64,000 bases of DNA from Ottelia alismoides (lineage: Eukaryota; Streptophyta; Magnoliopsida; Alismatales; Hydrocharitaceae), in assembly GCA_037367405.1 (NCBI GenBank), contig JAZKJV010000086.1, forward strand, positions 868,001-932,000, written 5' to 3'. The translations under genes were made by a program, and so were the position numbers. A model generated the notes under the pieces. That model did not search any database, was not told the origin of the DNA, and saw nothing but the letters and a program-made list of their open reading frames with translations. Below are positions 12,832-24,244 of the stretch, piece after piece; position 1 is the first letter of the stretch, and the number at the start of each line of letters is the position of its first letter.

Positions 12832-14343
12832 TAATGAATCTCCATTTCAACACCTTTATTCTTTCATTTTGGCCTTTAAACCCTATCTAAATGCATGTAA
12901 ATAGAATTATTTTGTACAAAACATTATCATTATTTACTATATACAAATTGTATAATGTATTGTATTAAATGCCAAAATAAAAGAATAAAAAAAGAAAAGA
13001 AAAATAAACTAAATACCATAGGTAATGAATGATCCTAAACTCTGAGACTTGGATATCATGATGACTTGATCGACAAGGAATAAAGTAGGGGGAGAAATTG
13101 GCCAAAAAATCACAATAAAAACCTAATTTTTATTCCCTGATAAATTAATTTTGGGAGTCATTTTATTTATTTATTATTATTTATGCCTCAAATCAATAAA
13201 CTTTGAACATGAAACTTGTATACAAAAATACATAGAAAAACACAACATTTATTACATGTAAAATTAATGCACAGTGTGCCCTAGACATTCAAAATAAAAA
13301 GTTGTATATAAAACTAGTCAAACATGTATCTTCTTCATATGAATTCAAAACTCACAAAACTCACCATTATTTTCTATAAAATTAAATTATATATTTATGA
13401 AGGTGGATTCATTCAGTTTTGAGTTAAGATGCGGAAGTAAGGTTTTAGTCCCTCATTATGCAATTTACCTATATAATATAATAAAATTATTTATTCTTTA
13501 TACTTTTCACTTTATTATATTTTTATAATTTTTAAAATAATATTTTAAATATGTGTACACAATTAAAATAAAAAAACTATTAAAATAAATAAGTATATTA
13601 TACTATATAGATAAAGTATGCATGTATATACCTATAAAATAATAATACATATTTATTTAAGTGTACATATAACTTTAGAAAAATGCAATAAAAATAAATT
13701 TATGTGTATTTAATTATCTTATAAACATATAAAATAATTAAATAAAAAAAATTCAAAATAGAGTATAAAAATAAAATACTATTATATAGGTAAATATTCC
13801 TTTCATTATACATGTAAAAATAAATACATAATAAATTAACTTATGAATTAAATAAAAATCACCATAAAATACTACATAAAATAATAAATAATTTTCATAT
13901 TTTGATTAAAAAATAAAATCATTTAATATTTAAAATTGAATTGACAAGGGTTTTCCCATTGTTTTGTTACCTAGCAAGCTAACGTGGACCAATGGGAGAC
14001 CAGTCTCAATTGACCTTATCAACACTCCAGCCTCCCTAGGTCTCAGACACTAGATCCCCCTTTCTTCCTTGAAATTTCCCCCATCAAACCATTCATCTTC
14101 TCGGATTATTTCCTCCATGACTTTTACACCTCGATCGATACCCTCTCACACCGACCTCTCATCTCGATCTGAGGGTCCCTAAATCAAGCATCGTTCCCAA
14201 TCTAAGTCATACTGCACATAAACAACTATGTCACATTATTTTAAATTTGATCCCACTTCATGTGTTTCCACCCTCAGATCCATAGCCAACGTGTTGGGCA
14301 AGGTGATAGAAGCCTCCACTCCCATTTGCAGTATACGGGAGCA
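12832..14343 (+). repeat. 3' LTR of element A, first part
   Basis: Collinear with 3015-4505 of the 5' LTR. It is interrupted after GAGCA (14339-14343), where element B is inserted, and resumes at 41077. The two halves sum to about 3.94 kb against 3.97 kb for the 5' LTR. The LTRs are clearly diverged from one another, so A is the older layer. Confidence 0.8.
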
Positions 14344-14677
14344 TGATCAATCTCAAATCCATCATGCTAAAAATCAATTATTAAACCCCTGTCTTAATCA
14401 AACCAATAAAATTCACCAATAATTCCTCCTTTTTATATTATATTACATTGTGTTTAATTAAACCTTAATTAATTGTATATGAGCTATTATTTATTTGTAA
14501 TTATTTTCTCATAAAAAACCCTAAAAATTAGATAGCTTACTTATCTATAATTTACCTAACCTTTAAAAAGACTAAAAATACAAAAACAACTCAAAAGATA
14601 AAAATTGGTGTTTTTGCCCCCTTAAAAATACTCCAAAAAATACTTTTTGTATAAATGACCTTATTTGACTTTTCGTC
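14344..14677 (+). repeat. LTR1 of element B, first part
   Basis: Starts TGATCAATCTC, as LTR2 does at 29359; LTR3 starts TGATGAATCTC. Interrupted by the Tekay element after TCGTC (14673-14677) and continued at 24245. The joined length of about 2.95 kb equals that of LTR2. The target site GAGCA (14339-14343) matches GAGTG (41077-41081) at three of five bases, with both differences transitions. The intact A LTR reads GAGCA at the matching place (about 4503-4507). Confidence 0.85.
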
Positions 14678-15080
14678 TGTAAAGCCTTGAACTTGGCATA
14701 TCTCGGATCCTATATAATAAGATCCAGCTTGTAAAGAGGAAACCGGCAGAATTTGTTTCGTGTGAATCGGACTTCGTTTCGATTTGTTATGAATTTCGGA
14801 AGAAAGAGAAGTAAGGAAGGCTAAGATGTCATTAATACATAATGACTGTCATTAAGACTAATTAAACATGATTAAAGAAATTAATGATGATTGAAAGTCT
14901 CTAATGATCATTAGTAAACACTAATCAATAGTTAACAAAAGATATGCGTAAGCCGCGAAAGTTAAATCGCGATTAGTGAAAGTTAATCACGATTAGTGTT
15001 AATTAAGCGTCATTAGCGAATCTAGAATCCTCTAGAATGTTCTAACTTAAGCTCCAAGTTTGGGATAAGTTTTGGCTAAA

Positions 15081-15151
15081 ACCATGGACCAAAACCATGG
15101 GTCGCTAAACCGTGGTTAAGGTCTAAACCATGGTTTTCTACCATGGTTAGT
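15081..15151. promoter_or_regulatory. Cluster of CCATGG palindromes upstream of the LTR TATA box
   Basis: Several copies of AAACCATGG or its complement (one decayed to CCGTGG) lie within about 70 bases, ending about 15 bases before the TATA box. In the 3' LTR the same cluster sits just before 21899. Repeated palindromes in U3 suggest a bound factor or a foldable segment; the function is inferred. Confidence 0.5.
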
Positions 15152-15165
15152 GGTTTTCTGGGGCC

Positions 15166-15173
15166 TATAAATA
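15166..15173 (+). promoter_or_regulatory. TATA box of the Tekay 5' LTR
   Basis: TATAAATA in a GC-rich context (CCTATAAATAGACCCCCC), 488 bases into the LTR. The 3' LTR has the same box at 21899-21906. It is followed by about 130 bases of purine-rich leader, consistent with the U3/R promoter. Confidence 0.75.
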
Positions 15174-15784
15174 GACCCCCCTACCCATTCATTCTCTACA
15201 ACTTACACTACCACCACCCCAAGGGCTAGGGTCGAGAGGTTGGGAGGAGGAGTGGGAGGCGAGGGAGGAGCGCTAGCGAAGCGCTGCCAGGAGAACGAGG
15301 AGAAGAAAGGTATGATCCTCTCTTAGTTGCTTCGTAAGCTAGGCTTTCAATTCATACTCTTGTTCTTCCAAGTTTTGTTTTTGATTCATATTTCTTTCCG
15401 ATTCGTTTTCCTGTTGTGGTTCGAGGAGAAATCTGTGTAACACCCTACTTAGGTGCGGGCGGCTATGCATGTCAGTGACCCTGTGATTCGTCACACGTTC
15501 ACTCATCTAAGACGCGTGGTGTCTACCGATTCTCCATCGTTTATGTTTCTATTCTTCGTATTATGCTTTTATAGTTATTTCGATGGAGAAATCTGTGTAA
15601 TACCCTACTTAGGTGCGGGCGGCTGTGCACGTCAGTGACCCTGTGATTCCTCACACGTTCACTCACCTAAGATGTGTGGTGTCTACCGGTTCTTCATCTC
15701 TTGTTGTTGAGTATATTCTTTCAGTTTCATTGTTATTTTCCTCTCGATTGATTTTATAGAGGAAACTCTTTTCGTTTTTATTTT

Positions 15785-15964
15785 GAAATATGTCCCGATA
15801 TAAGGGGAAACTCTGCCAAAATTTTCCGAGAAATATGTCCCGATATAAGGGGAAACTCTGCTGAAATTTTCCGAGAAATATATCCCGATATAAGGGGAAA
15901 CTCTGCCGAAATTTTCCGAGAAATATATCCCGATATAAGGGGAAACTATGCCGAATTTTTAAGA
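15785..15964. repeat. Four 45-bp tandem repeats in the Tekay 5' LTR
   Basis: Each unit begins GAAATATGTCCCGATATAAG or close and ends TTTTCCGA. Unit starts are 15785, 15830, 15875 and 15920, the last unit imperfect. The array is conserved in the 3' LTR (22518-22697), so it predates insertion. GTTCTTCG repeats follow directly. Confidence 0.85.
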
Positions 15965-17512
15965 GAAAATATGTTCTTGACGTTCTTCGTGTTCTTCGCG
16001 TTCTTCGTGTTCTTCGTTCGTTCTTCGCGTTCTTAACATGTTCTTAGCATTTTGATACGAAAAATGAAATTCGATCTTTTCAGGAGCCTTAAATTAGCCT
16101 TTCTAAAAACGAAACTCGATAAAGCCTTGCATACACGAGAGAGAGCTCGATTAGGTAACGAAATCCTTCTTTTTGCTGTTGGGTTTTCATACGAAATTGT
16201 TGAAATTCTTGATTTAGTGTTCTTTGCTACGAAGAACCCTAATTTTGGCTATTATTGAAAAAGTCTGAAGAATTGCTTTGTAATTCCCACTAAAATAAGA
16301 TTTACACATCAAATTGATGCGTTGGCTCTGAAAGTTAGGGTTTGGGAGTTAAAATAGGCATAAATAGGAGTATACATATGGTTATGAATAATATATATGT
16401 GAGTCGATACCAAGTATTGCGGGTTATTCAAATCAAAGACTTAACGAAAGAATTACATCATGTGAATTGGTGTGATTTGAGTTGGATCCTGAAAAGGATC
16501 ATGTGTCACGATAAGGATGACTGGGAGTAGTACTACAGGTCGGGCATGCAACCTGTAGGTTGTCGGAAGGAACCCATATTGGCATTTCCCTACCTAGGTG
16601 GTACACGGTTGCCCTGTTATGATAAGTGCGCACAAATTGAATGTTTTGCAACGCGTGGTACCGGGAGCCAATATATTTGGGTTGGAACGACGGAAGATGT
16701 GGTCGTGTCATGTGGAGGCACGAGTGGTTCAATAGCGGCTGGGTCACGATAACATGTATTTAAAGCCGCTAGGTTATATGATTAAATGTTAGCCTGAGGT
16801 TTTAAGCAACCGAGTCCTCGAGGACGGTGTGCTCATTTGATTTTCCAGGCTGAGGGTTGAGACCTTGTTTAATAAAAGAAAAGGAAATTGTCAGGGTAGT
16901 ATTGGAGGATTGGTTGAGGCGACGTGCGGCAGCATAAGCTTACCAAGATCAACACAATCTTCAATCCTGAAGCATCCACAGCTTCGGAGTCCAAGAATGG
17001 TGGGGTTCCCCTGGACTAATCCCTGATGTGGAATAGAAAGGAATAGGACTTAAATTAATAAAAAGGAATGAAATATTGTGATATCAAGTTTTGAAAAAAA
17101 TTACACAATTTATTTGCTTTTCTCTTCTTCGTTACTTAGCATTCGCTAATTTTTATCCTATGATTTATGGAAAATGCAACAGGTATCGGTGAGCCATAGC
17201 AAGGACTTTAAAAATTCATCCGGCTTACATACTAGACATCTAGCCAGCCACAGTAGCTTTACTCTTTAAGGTAGTTAGTAATCTTTTGTATATTTTCCTT
17301 TCAAGATGATGTACATGTAATGGTTATAGTGGGACAATGTATCCTCTAAACTTTATTTTGTGAATGGAAAAGTATTGAAATACTTTCTTCCGAGTATTTT
17401 TATTTGCAGTATATTTCTGAATGTTAGTTGTGATTGCTGAATAAATTATTGCTGAGTAACCAGATCCGGATATGGGAGGATCCGACGGCCCAGGAAACGG
17501 GGTCGTTACAGA

Positions 17513-17525
17513 TTGCTATCAGAGC
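17513..17525 (+). promoter_or_regulatory. Primer binding site of the Tekay element (tRNA-iMet type)
   Basis: TGCTATCAGAGCT starts two bases after the LTR end. It differs at two positions from TGGTATCAGAGCC, the initiator-Met primer site used by Tekay and many other plant elements. Confidence 0.75.
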
Positions 17526-17708
17526 TCGGTTACTCCAGTAACTTATTTAGTAATTAATAACTATGAGCGGTATTCAGAAACTAAGGTTGTATTAAGATCC
17601 TTTGATCTTAATAAATGACTGCAGTACCATTCACAAGTCATTGTCCCTTACGTACATCATGCTATGACATATAGGATCTGACCTTTGACCTTGACTCATC
17701 CCATCATC

Positions 17709-17780
17709 ATGGTAGATCAAGACATGTCTAGACAATTAGCGGCTACGATAGTGATGACCCATGAGATGGATCAAAGGTAA
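17709..17780 (+). pseudogene. Truncated gag start of the Tekay element
   Basis: An ATG opens a 23-residue peptide (MVDQDMSRQLAATIVMTHEM...) ended by TAA. It sits where gag should begin, about 185 bases after the primer site. The following 275 bases have stops in all frames and no Gag capsid or zinc-knuckle motif before the protease remnant. Gag therefore appears to be almost entirely deleted rather than merely frameshifted. Confidence 0.5.
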
Positions 17781-18057
17781 TAGGCATTAAAGCGAAGACT
17801 CCGCCACTATGAGAGATCAAAGTCCTCCAGACCCACAGATAATAGAGTTGAGGGTTCTATTCATCCTCGTAAGAAAGAGTCCAGATACCATCGGTCCATA
17901 GATATTGGTTGCTCATACTCCAGTTAGAGGAGCGATGGAGGAGGCACTTCGTAGAAACACCAAAATAAAGAAGAATATTTGATTCCTATTGTAAGGATAA
18001 GATTCTGATATAAGAACAAAACCATTATCTCAGTTGGAACCAGGAGGTCAATTATAA

Positions 18058-21000
18058 TTCAAGAAGATCTTAGAAAAAGGTGTGGGACATATTGCAGGAC
18101 ATCACTCACCTGCTTATCTGCTATTTATCGAAATGAATTACTTTGATCTTATACTAGGAATGGATTGGTTAGAAAGGCATCATGCATGTCTTGACTGTTT
18201 CCAGAAGACAGTAACACTCCACCTTCCTAACTCGATAGAGTTCCAGTTCATTGGAAAGACATCCAATGATAATATCAAATATATCTCTACATTGAAGGCA
18301 CAACAGTTGTTAGAGCAAGGGTGCCAAGGTTATTTAGCTTATGTATCCACTACATCAGGGTCAGAAAGAATGATAGAGGATGTGCCTATAGTGTGCGAGT
18401 TTACTGATGTATTTCCAGAGGAACTACCTGGATTACCACCTGAGCGAGAGATTGAATTTGAAATCTCTCTCATAATTGATACTCAGCCTATCTCTATCCC
18501 TCCGTATAGGATGGCACCAGCTGAGTTACGAGAGTTAAAGGTACAATTGCAAGAACTGTTAGATAAAGGATTCATTCGTCCTAGTACTTCACCATGGGGT
18601 GCACCTGTCTTATTTGTTAGGAAAAAGGATGGCTCGATGCGGTTGTGCATTGACTATAGACAACTAAACAAGAGGACAATAAAGAACAAGTATCCTCTGC
18701 CAAGAATAGATGATCTCTTTGATCAGTTACAAGGTTCAACTGTGTATTCCAAGATTGATTTAAGATCTGGATACCATCAGTTGAAAATTAAAGATATAGA
18801 TATTCCCAAGACAGCTTTTCGGACTAGATACGGGCATTATGAATTCTTAGTTATGCCTTTTGGACTAACAAATGCCCCAGCAGCCTTCATGGATCTCATG
18901 AATAGAGTATTCAAGGAGTTCTTAGATCACTTTGTAGTAGTCTTTATTGATGATGTGCTTATTTACTCAAAGGATAAGTATCTGCATGAACATCATCTCA
19001 GGAAGGCACTTGAAACTCTAAGGAAGAACAAACTGTATGCTAAATATAGCAAATGTGACTTCTGGCTATCTGAAGTATCTTTCTTAGGCCATGTTATTTC
19101 TGGGGAAGGTATATCAGTTGATCCTACAAAGGTTAGTGCGGTGATGAGTTGGGAACGCCCGAAGACTGTCACAGAAATAGGATCTTTTCTGGATTTAGCT
19201 GGATATTATAGAAGATTCGTGAAGGACTTTTCACGGATAGCATTGCCAATGACTAGACTAACTCAAAAGGAGGTCCCATTCTTATGGTCTGATACATGTG
19301 AAGCTAGTTTTCAGACACTGAAAGAATGCCTAACATCTGCACCAATCCTTACTCTACCCTCCAGGAGTGAAGGGTTTACAGTGTACACTGACGCTTCAAA
19401 AGAAGGACTTGGGGCGGTTCTTATGCAACATGGTAAGGTAGTTGCGTATGCATCACGACAGCTCAGGACACATGAGAAGAACTACCCAACACATGACCTT
19501 GAATTAGCTGTCGTAGTGTTCGCTTTAAAGATTTGGAGACACTACCTGTATGGTATTACTTTTGAAATCTTCACCGATCATAAAAGCTTGAAATATCTAT
19601 TTGATCAGAAGGAACTCAATATGAGACAGAGACGGTGGCTAGAGTTGCTGAAAGACTATGATTGCACTATCTACTACCACCCTGGTAAGGGGAACGTCGT
19701 AGCAGATGCCCTTAGCAGAAGAACTTATTCACTCGGGTTAGTGAGTGCTATCCACTTTTGGGGTTTACTATCAACGTTAAGTGAATGGAAACCATTTGAT
19801 AGTAGTGCTCATACTATAACTATTCCTCATCGATACAAACCAGAAATATGGGATAAAATAAAGAAAGGACAGGAGGACGATCCAGTCCTCAAAGACTTAA
19901 AACAACAACTTGAGAAGAATGAGATAGAGGGATTCCAGATATAATATGGTTTACTGTATAATCATCACAGAGTTTGTGTACCAAACACACTTGAACTAAG
20001 GAAAGACATCTTACGAGAAGCTCAATATTCTAGATTATCTATTCATCCAGGAATTACGAAGATATATAAGGATCTTCATTCATACTTTTGGTGGCCAGGA
20101 ATGAAGAAAGATGTTGCTGAGTTTGTGAATTCATGTTTCACTTGCCAGCAGGTAAAGGCTTCACACCAAAAGCCACCGGGATTATTGCAACCCCTCCCTA
20201 TACCTGAATGGAAATGGGAAAGCATTTCCATGGATTTCGTTACTGGCTTACCTCAGACGACTGGTAGTAAAGATAGTATCTGGGTTATAATAGATCGTCT
20301 GACAAAGGTAGCACACTTCATTCCGATAAGCTTATCTTTCACTCCAGACCAGCTGGCTGAGTTATATATTACACATGTGATTCGCCTCCATGGTATCCCG
20401 AAGGAAGTAGTTTCTGATCGAGATTCACGATTCACCTCACACTATTGGGAGAACTTCATGAAAGCTTTAGGTACACAACTATGCTTGAGTACAATATATC
20501 ATCCACAAATAGATGGGCAGTCAGAACGTACGATTCAAACACTAGAGGATATGCTACGAGCATGTGCCTTAGAATGGAAGGGATCGTGGATTAAACATTT
20601 GCCTCTTGTAGAATTCACCTACAATAATAGTTACCATACAAGTATTGGCATGGCACCATTTGAAGCACTATATGGATGAAAGTGTACAACTCCTTTGTGT
20701 TGGCAAGAGGTCGGAATAAAGAACCTTTATGATTCAGATAGACTTCAGGAGACACGGGAAGCTGTAGAACTTGCTAGAAAAAGACTATTAACTGCTCAGA
20801 GTCGCCAGAAAAGTTATAGTGATACCAGGAGAAGAGACCTTGAATTTGAGGTAGGCAACTTTGTATTTCTCAAAATATCACCTATGAAGGGTGTTCAGAG
20901 GTTTGGCTTGCGTGGGAAGTTAGCACCCAGGTTCGTGGGTCCCTTTGAAATTACTCAACGGATTGGAAAAGTTGCCTATAGACTTGCACTTCCTCCACAT

Positions 21001-21270
21001 CTTTCGGCAATACATGATGTATTTCATGTATCAAATCTGAGAAAGTACATTAGGGATCCAGAGCATAATATAAGTTATGATGATTTACATGTTGAGCCAG
21101 ATTTGACATACCAAGAGATACCTGTGCAAATACTTGAAAGGGATATCAAGAAGTTGAGAAACAAAGAGGTGCCTCTAGTTAAAATATTATGGCGGAACCA
21201 AGAGTTTGAAGAAGCCACATGGGAACCTGAGGCAGAAATGAGAGAGAAATACCCGTACTTGTTTGAATGA
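18058..21270 (+). pseudogene. Tekay pol polyprotein: protease remnant, RT, RNase H, integrase, chromodomain; two in-frame stops
   Basis: One reading frame broken by TAA at 19942-19944 and TGA at 20677-20679. Domains in order are as follows. The C-terminal part of retropepsin has ILGMDW at about 18149-18166; the catalytic Asp-Ser/Thr-Gly part is missing. Reverse transcriptase has FIDD at 18943-18954. RNase H has YTDAS at about 19384. Integrase has an HHCC-like finger with CFTC near 20134, and catalytic Asp (20233), Asp (20416) and Glu (20524) with the canonical 35-residue spacing between the last two. A C-terminal chromodomain (about 21118-21267) has LWRNQEFEEATWEPE. No ATG start is evident, because the 5' part of the frame is deleted. 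Reverse-transcription and integration enzymes would not be made as a full polyprotein from this copy. Outside the two stops the frame is well preserved, as expected for a young copy. Confidence 0.93.
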
Positions 21271-21322
21271 TAAAATTATGTATTATGTATATGTTCATTT
21301 TAAATGACATGACGTTCATTCT

Positions 21323-21414
21323 CTTTAAGGTTGTTATGGTTTCAATCCTCTTTAAGGATGTTATGCCTGCATTTCTAGTCTCGAGGACGAGACTTCCTTT
21401 AAGGTTGTTATAAT
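21323..21414 (+). promoter_or_regulatory. Region before the Tekay 3' LTR: three CTTTAAGG repeats, atypical polypurine tract
   Basis: CTTTAAGGTTGTTAT-type units occur three times (from 21323, about 21350 and 21397), the last ending just before the LTR. TCGAGGACGAGACTT precedes the third, the usual sequence before a Tekay polypurine tract. However, no long G-rich purine run abuts the LTR. Either the primer is unusually weak or it is the short AAGG / GGACGAGA piece. Confidence 0.5.
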
Positions 21415-24244
21415 TGTAAAGCCTTGAACTTGGCATATCTCGGATCCTATATAATAAGATCCGGCTCGTAAAGAGGAAACCGGCAGAATTTGTTTCGTGT
21501 GAATCGGACTTCGTTTCGATTTGTTATGAATTTCGGAAGAAAGAGAAGGAAGGCTAAGATGTCATTAATCCATAATGACTGTCATTAAGACTAATTAAAC
21601 ATGATTAAAGAAATTAATGATGATTGAAAGTCGCTAATGATCATTAGTAAACACTAATCAATAGTTAACAAAAGATATGCGTAAGCCGCGAAAGTTAAAT
21701 CGCGATTAGTGAAAGTTAATCACGATTAGTGTTAATTAAGCGTCATTAGCGAATCTAAAATCCTCTAGAATGTTCTAACTTAAGCTCCAAGTTTGGGATA
21801 AGTTTTGGCTAAAACCATGGGCCAAAACCATGGGCCGCTAAACCATGGTTAAGGTCTAAACCATGGTTTTCTACCATGGTTAGTGGTTTTCTGGGGCCTA
21901 TAAATAGACCCCCCTACCCATTCATTCTCTACAACTTACACTACCACCACCCCAAGGGCTAGGGTCGAGAGGTTGGGAGGAGGAGTGGGAGGCGAGGGAG
22001 GAGCGCTAGGGAAGCGCTGCCAGGAGAACGAGGAGAAGAAAGGTATGATCCTCTCTTAGTTGCTTCGTAAGCTAGGCTTTCAATTCATACTCTTGTTCTT
22101 CCAAGTTTTGTTTTTGATTCATATTTCTTTCCGATTCGTTTTCCTGTTGTGGTTCGAGGAGAAATCTGTGTAACACCCTACTTAGGTGCGGGCGGCTATG
22201 CACGTCAGTGACCCTGTGATTCGTCACACGTTCACTCATCTAAGACGCGTGGTGTCTACCGATTCTCCATCGTTTATGTTTATATTCTTCGTATTATGCT
22301 TTTATAGTTATTTCGATGGAGAAATCTGTGTAATACCCTACTTAGGTGCGGGCGGCTGTGCACATCAGTGACCCTGTGATTCGTCACACGTTCACTCATC
22401 TAAGATGTGTGGTGTCTACCGGTTCTTCATCTCTTGTTGTTGAGTATATTCTTTCAGTTTCATTGTTATTTTCCTCTCGATTGATTTTATAGAGGAAACT
22501 CTTTTCGTTTTTATTTTGAAATATGTCCCGATATAAGGGGAAACTCTGCCGAAATTTTCCGAGAAATATGTCCCGATATAAGGGGAAACTCTGCTGAAAT
22601 TTTCCGAGAAATATATCCCGATATAAGGGGAAACTCTGCCGATATTTTCCGAGAAATATATCCCGATATAAGGGGAAACTCTGCCGAATTTCTAAGAGAA
22701 AATATGTTCTTGACGTTCTTCGTGTTCTTCGTGTTCTTCGCGTTCTTCGTTCATTCTTCGCGTTCTTAACATGTTCTTAGCGTTTTGATACGAAAAATGA
22801 AATTCGATCTTTTCAGGAGCCTTAAATTAGCCTTTCTAAAAACGAAACTCGATAAAGCCTTGCATACACGAGAGAGAGCTCGATTAGGTAACGAAATCCT
22901 TCTTTTTTTTGTTGGGTTTTCATACGAAATTATTGAAATTCTTGATTTAGTGTTCTTTGCTACGAAGAACCCTAATTTTGGCTATTTTTGAAAAAGTCTG
23001 AAGAATTGCTTTGTAATTCCCACTAAAATAAGATTTACACATCAAATTGATGCGTTGGCTCTGAAAGTTAGGGTTTGGGAGTTAAAATAAGCATAAATAG
23101 GAGTATACATATGGTTATGAATAATATATATGTGATTCGATACCAAGTATTGCGGTTTATGCAAATCAAAGACTTAACGAAAGAATTACATCATGTGAAT
23201 TGGTGTGATTTGAGTTGGATCCTGAAAAGGATCATGTGTCACGATAAGGATGACTGGGAGTAGTACTACAGGTCGGGCATGCAACCTGTAGGTTGTCGGA
23301 AGGAACCCGTATTGGCATTTCCCTACCTAGGTGGTACACGGTTGCCCTATTATGATAAGTGCGCACAAATTGAATGTTTTGCAACGCGTGGTACCGAGAG
23401 CCAATATATTCGGGTTGGAACGACGGAAGATGTGGTCGTGTCATGTGGAGGCACGAGTGGTTCAATAGCGGCTGGGTCACGATAACATGTATTTAAAGCC
23501 GCTAGGTTATATGATTAAATGTTAGCCTGAGGTTTTAAGCAACCGAGTCCTCGAGGACAGTGTGCTCATTTGATTTTCCAGGCTGAGGGTTGAGACCCTG
23601 TTTAATAAAAGAAAAGGAAATTGTCAGGGTAGTATTGGAGGATTGGTTGAGGCGACGTGCGGCGGCATAAGCTTACCAAGATTAACACAATCTCCAATCC
23701 TGAAGCATCCACAGCTTCGGAGTCCAAGAATGGTGGGGTTCCCCTGGACTAATCCCTGATGTGGAATAGAAAGGAATAGGACTTAAATTAATAAGAAGGA
23801 ATGAAATATTGTGATATCAAGTTTTGAAAAAAATTACACAATTTATTTGCTTTTCTCTTCTTCGTTACTTAGCATTCGCTAATTTTTATCCTATGATTTA
23901 TGGAAAACTCAACAGGTATCGGTGAGCCATAGCAAGGATTTTAAAAATTCATCCGGCTTACATACTAGACATCCAGCCAGCCACAGTAGCTTTACTCTTT
24001 AAGGTAGTTAGTAATCTTTTGTATATTTTCTATTCAAGCTGATGTACATGTAATGGTTATAGTGGGACAATGTATCCTCTAAGCTTTATTTTGTGAATGG
24101 AAAAGTGTTGAAATACTTTCTTCCGAGTATTTTTTATTTGCAGTATATTTCTGAATGTTAGTTGTGATTGCTGAATAAATTATTGCTGAGTAACCAGATC
24201 CGGATATGGGAGGATCCGACGGCTCAGGAAACGGGGTCATTACA
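21415..24244 (+). repeat. 3' LTR of the Tekay element
   Basis: 2830 bp, collinear with the 5' LTR. Differences include a 4-bp indel (near 14811 in the 5' copy) and scattered, mainly C/T and G/A, changes. TATAAATA lies at 21899-21906 and the 45-bp repeats at 22518-22697. Followed by the target duplication TCGTC. Confidence 0.93.

Larger units (their letters stand above)
14678..17510 (+). repeat. 5' LTR of the Tekay element
   Basis: 2833 bp, TGTAAAG...TTACA. Contains a CCATGG palindrome cluster (about 15081-15151), a TATA box, a 160-bp direct duplication (from 15426 and 15586), four 45-bp repeats (15785-15964) and GTTCTTCG repeats (about 15980-16045). The small open frames in it recur in the other LTR and show no protein features. 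Confidence 0.93.
14678..24244 (+). mobile_element. Tekay-type Ty3/gypsy retrotransposon, gag-deleted, recently inserted
   Basis: Complete LTR-to-LTR element of 9567 bp, flanked by perfect 5-bp duplications TCGTC (14673-14677 and 24245-24249). Each LTR starts TGTAAAG and ends TTACA. The internal region is only 3.9 kb: primer site, a 24-codon gag start, then the pol frame beginning inside protease. A C-terminal chromodomain and the primer-site type place it in the chromovirus Tekay/Del lineage. By eye I count roughly 50-60 differences between the LTRs, about 2%, mostly transitions, so the insertion is young relative to its host B. Mobilisation would have needed Gag and protease from another copy. 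Confidence 0.93.

Noticed and set aside
15785..15964. CRISPR-like regular repeats
   Set aside because: Repeats are contiguous without unique spacers, in a plant retrotransposon LTR.
15453..16752. Small frames in the Tekay 5' LTR, repeated at 22186-23485
   Set aside because: Identical arrangement in both LTRs is due to LTR duplication; no start context or domain.
18082..18084. Start of Tekay pol at 18082
   Set aside because: The codon is GTG in the middle of the protease remnant; the frame is open upstream to a stop at 18055 and has lost its true start by deletion.
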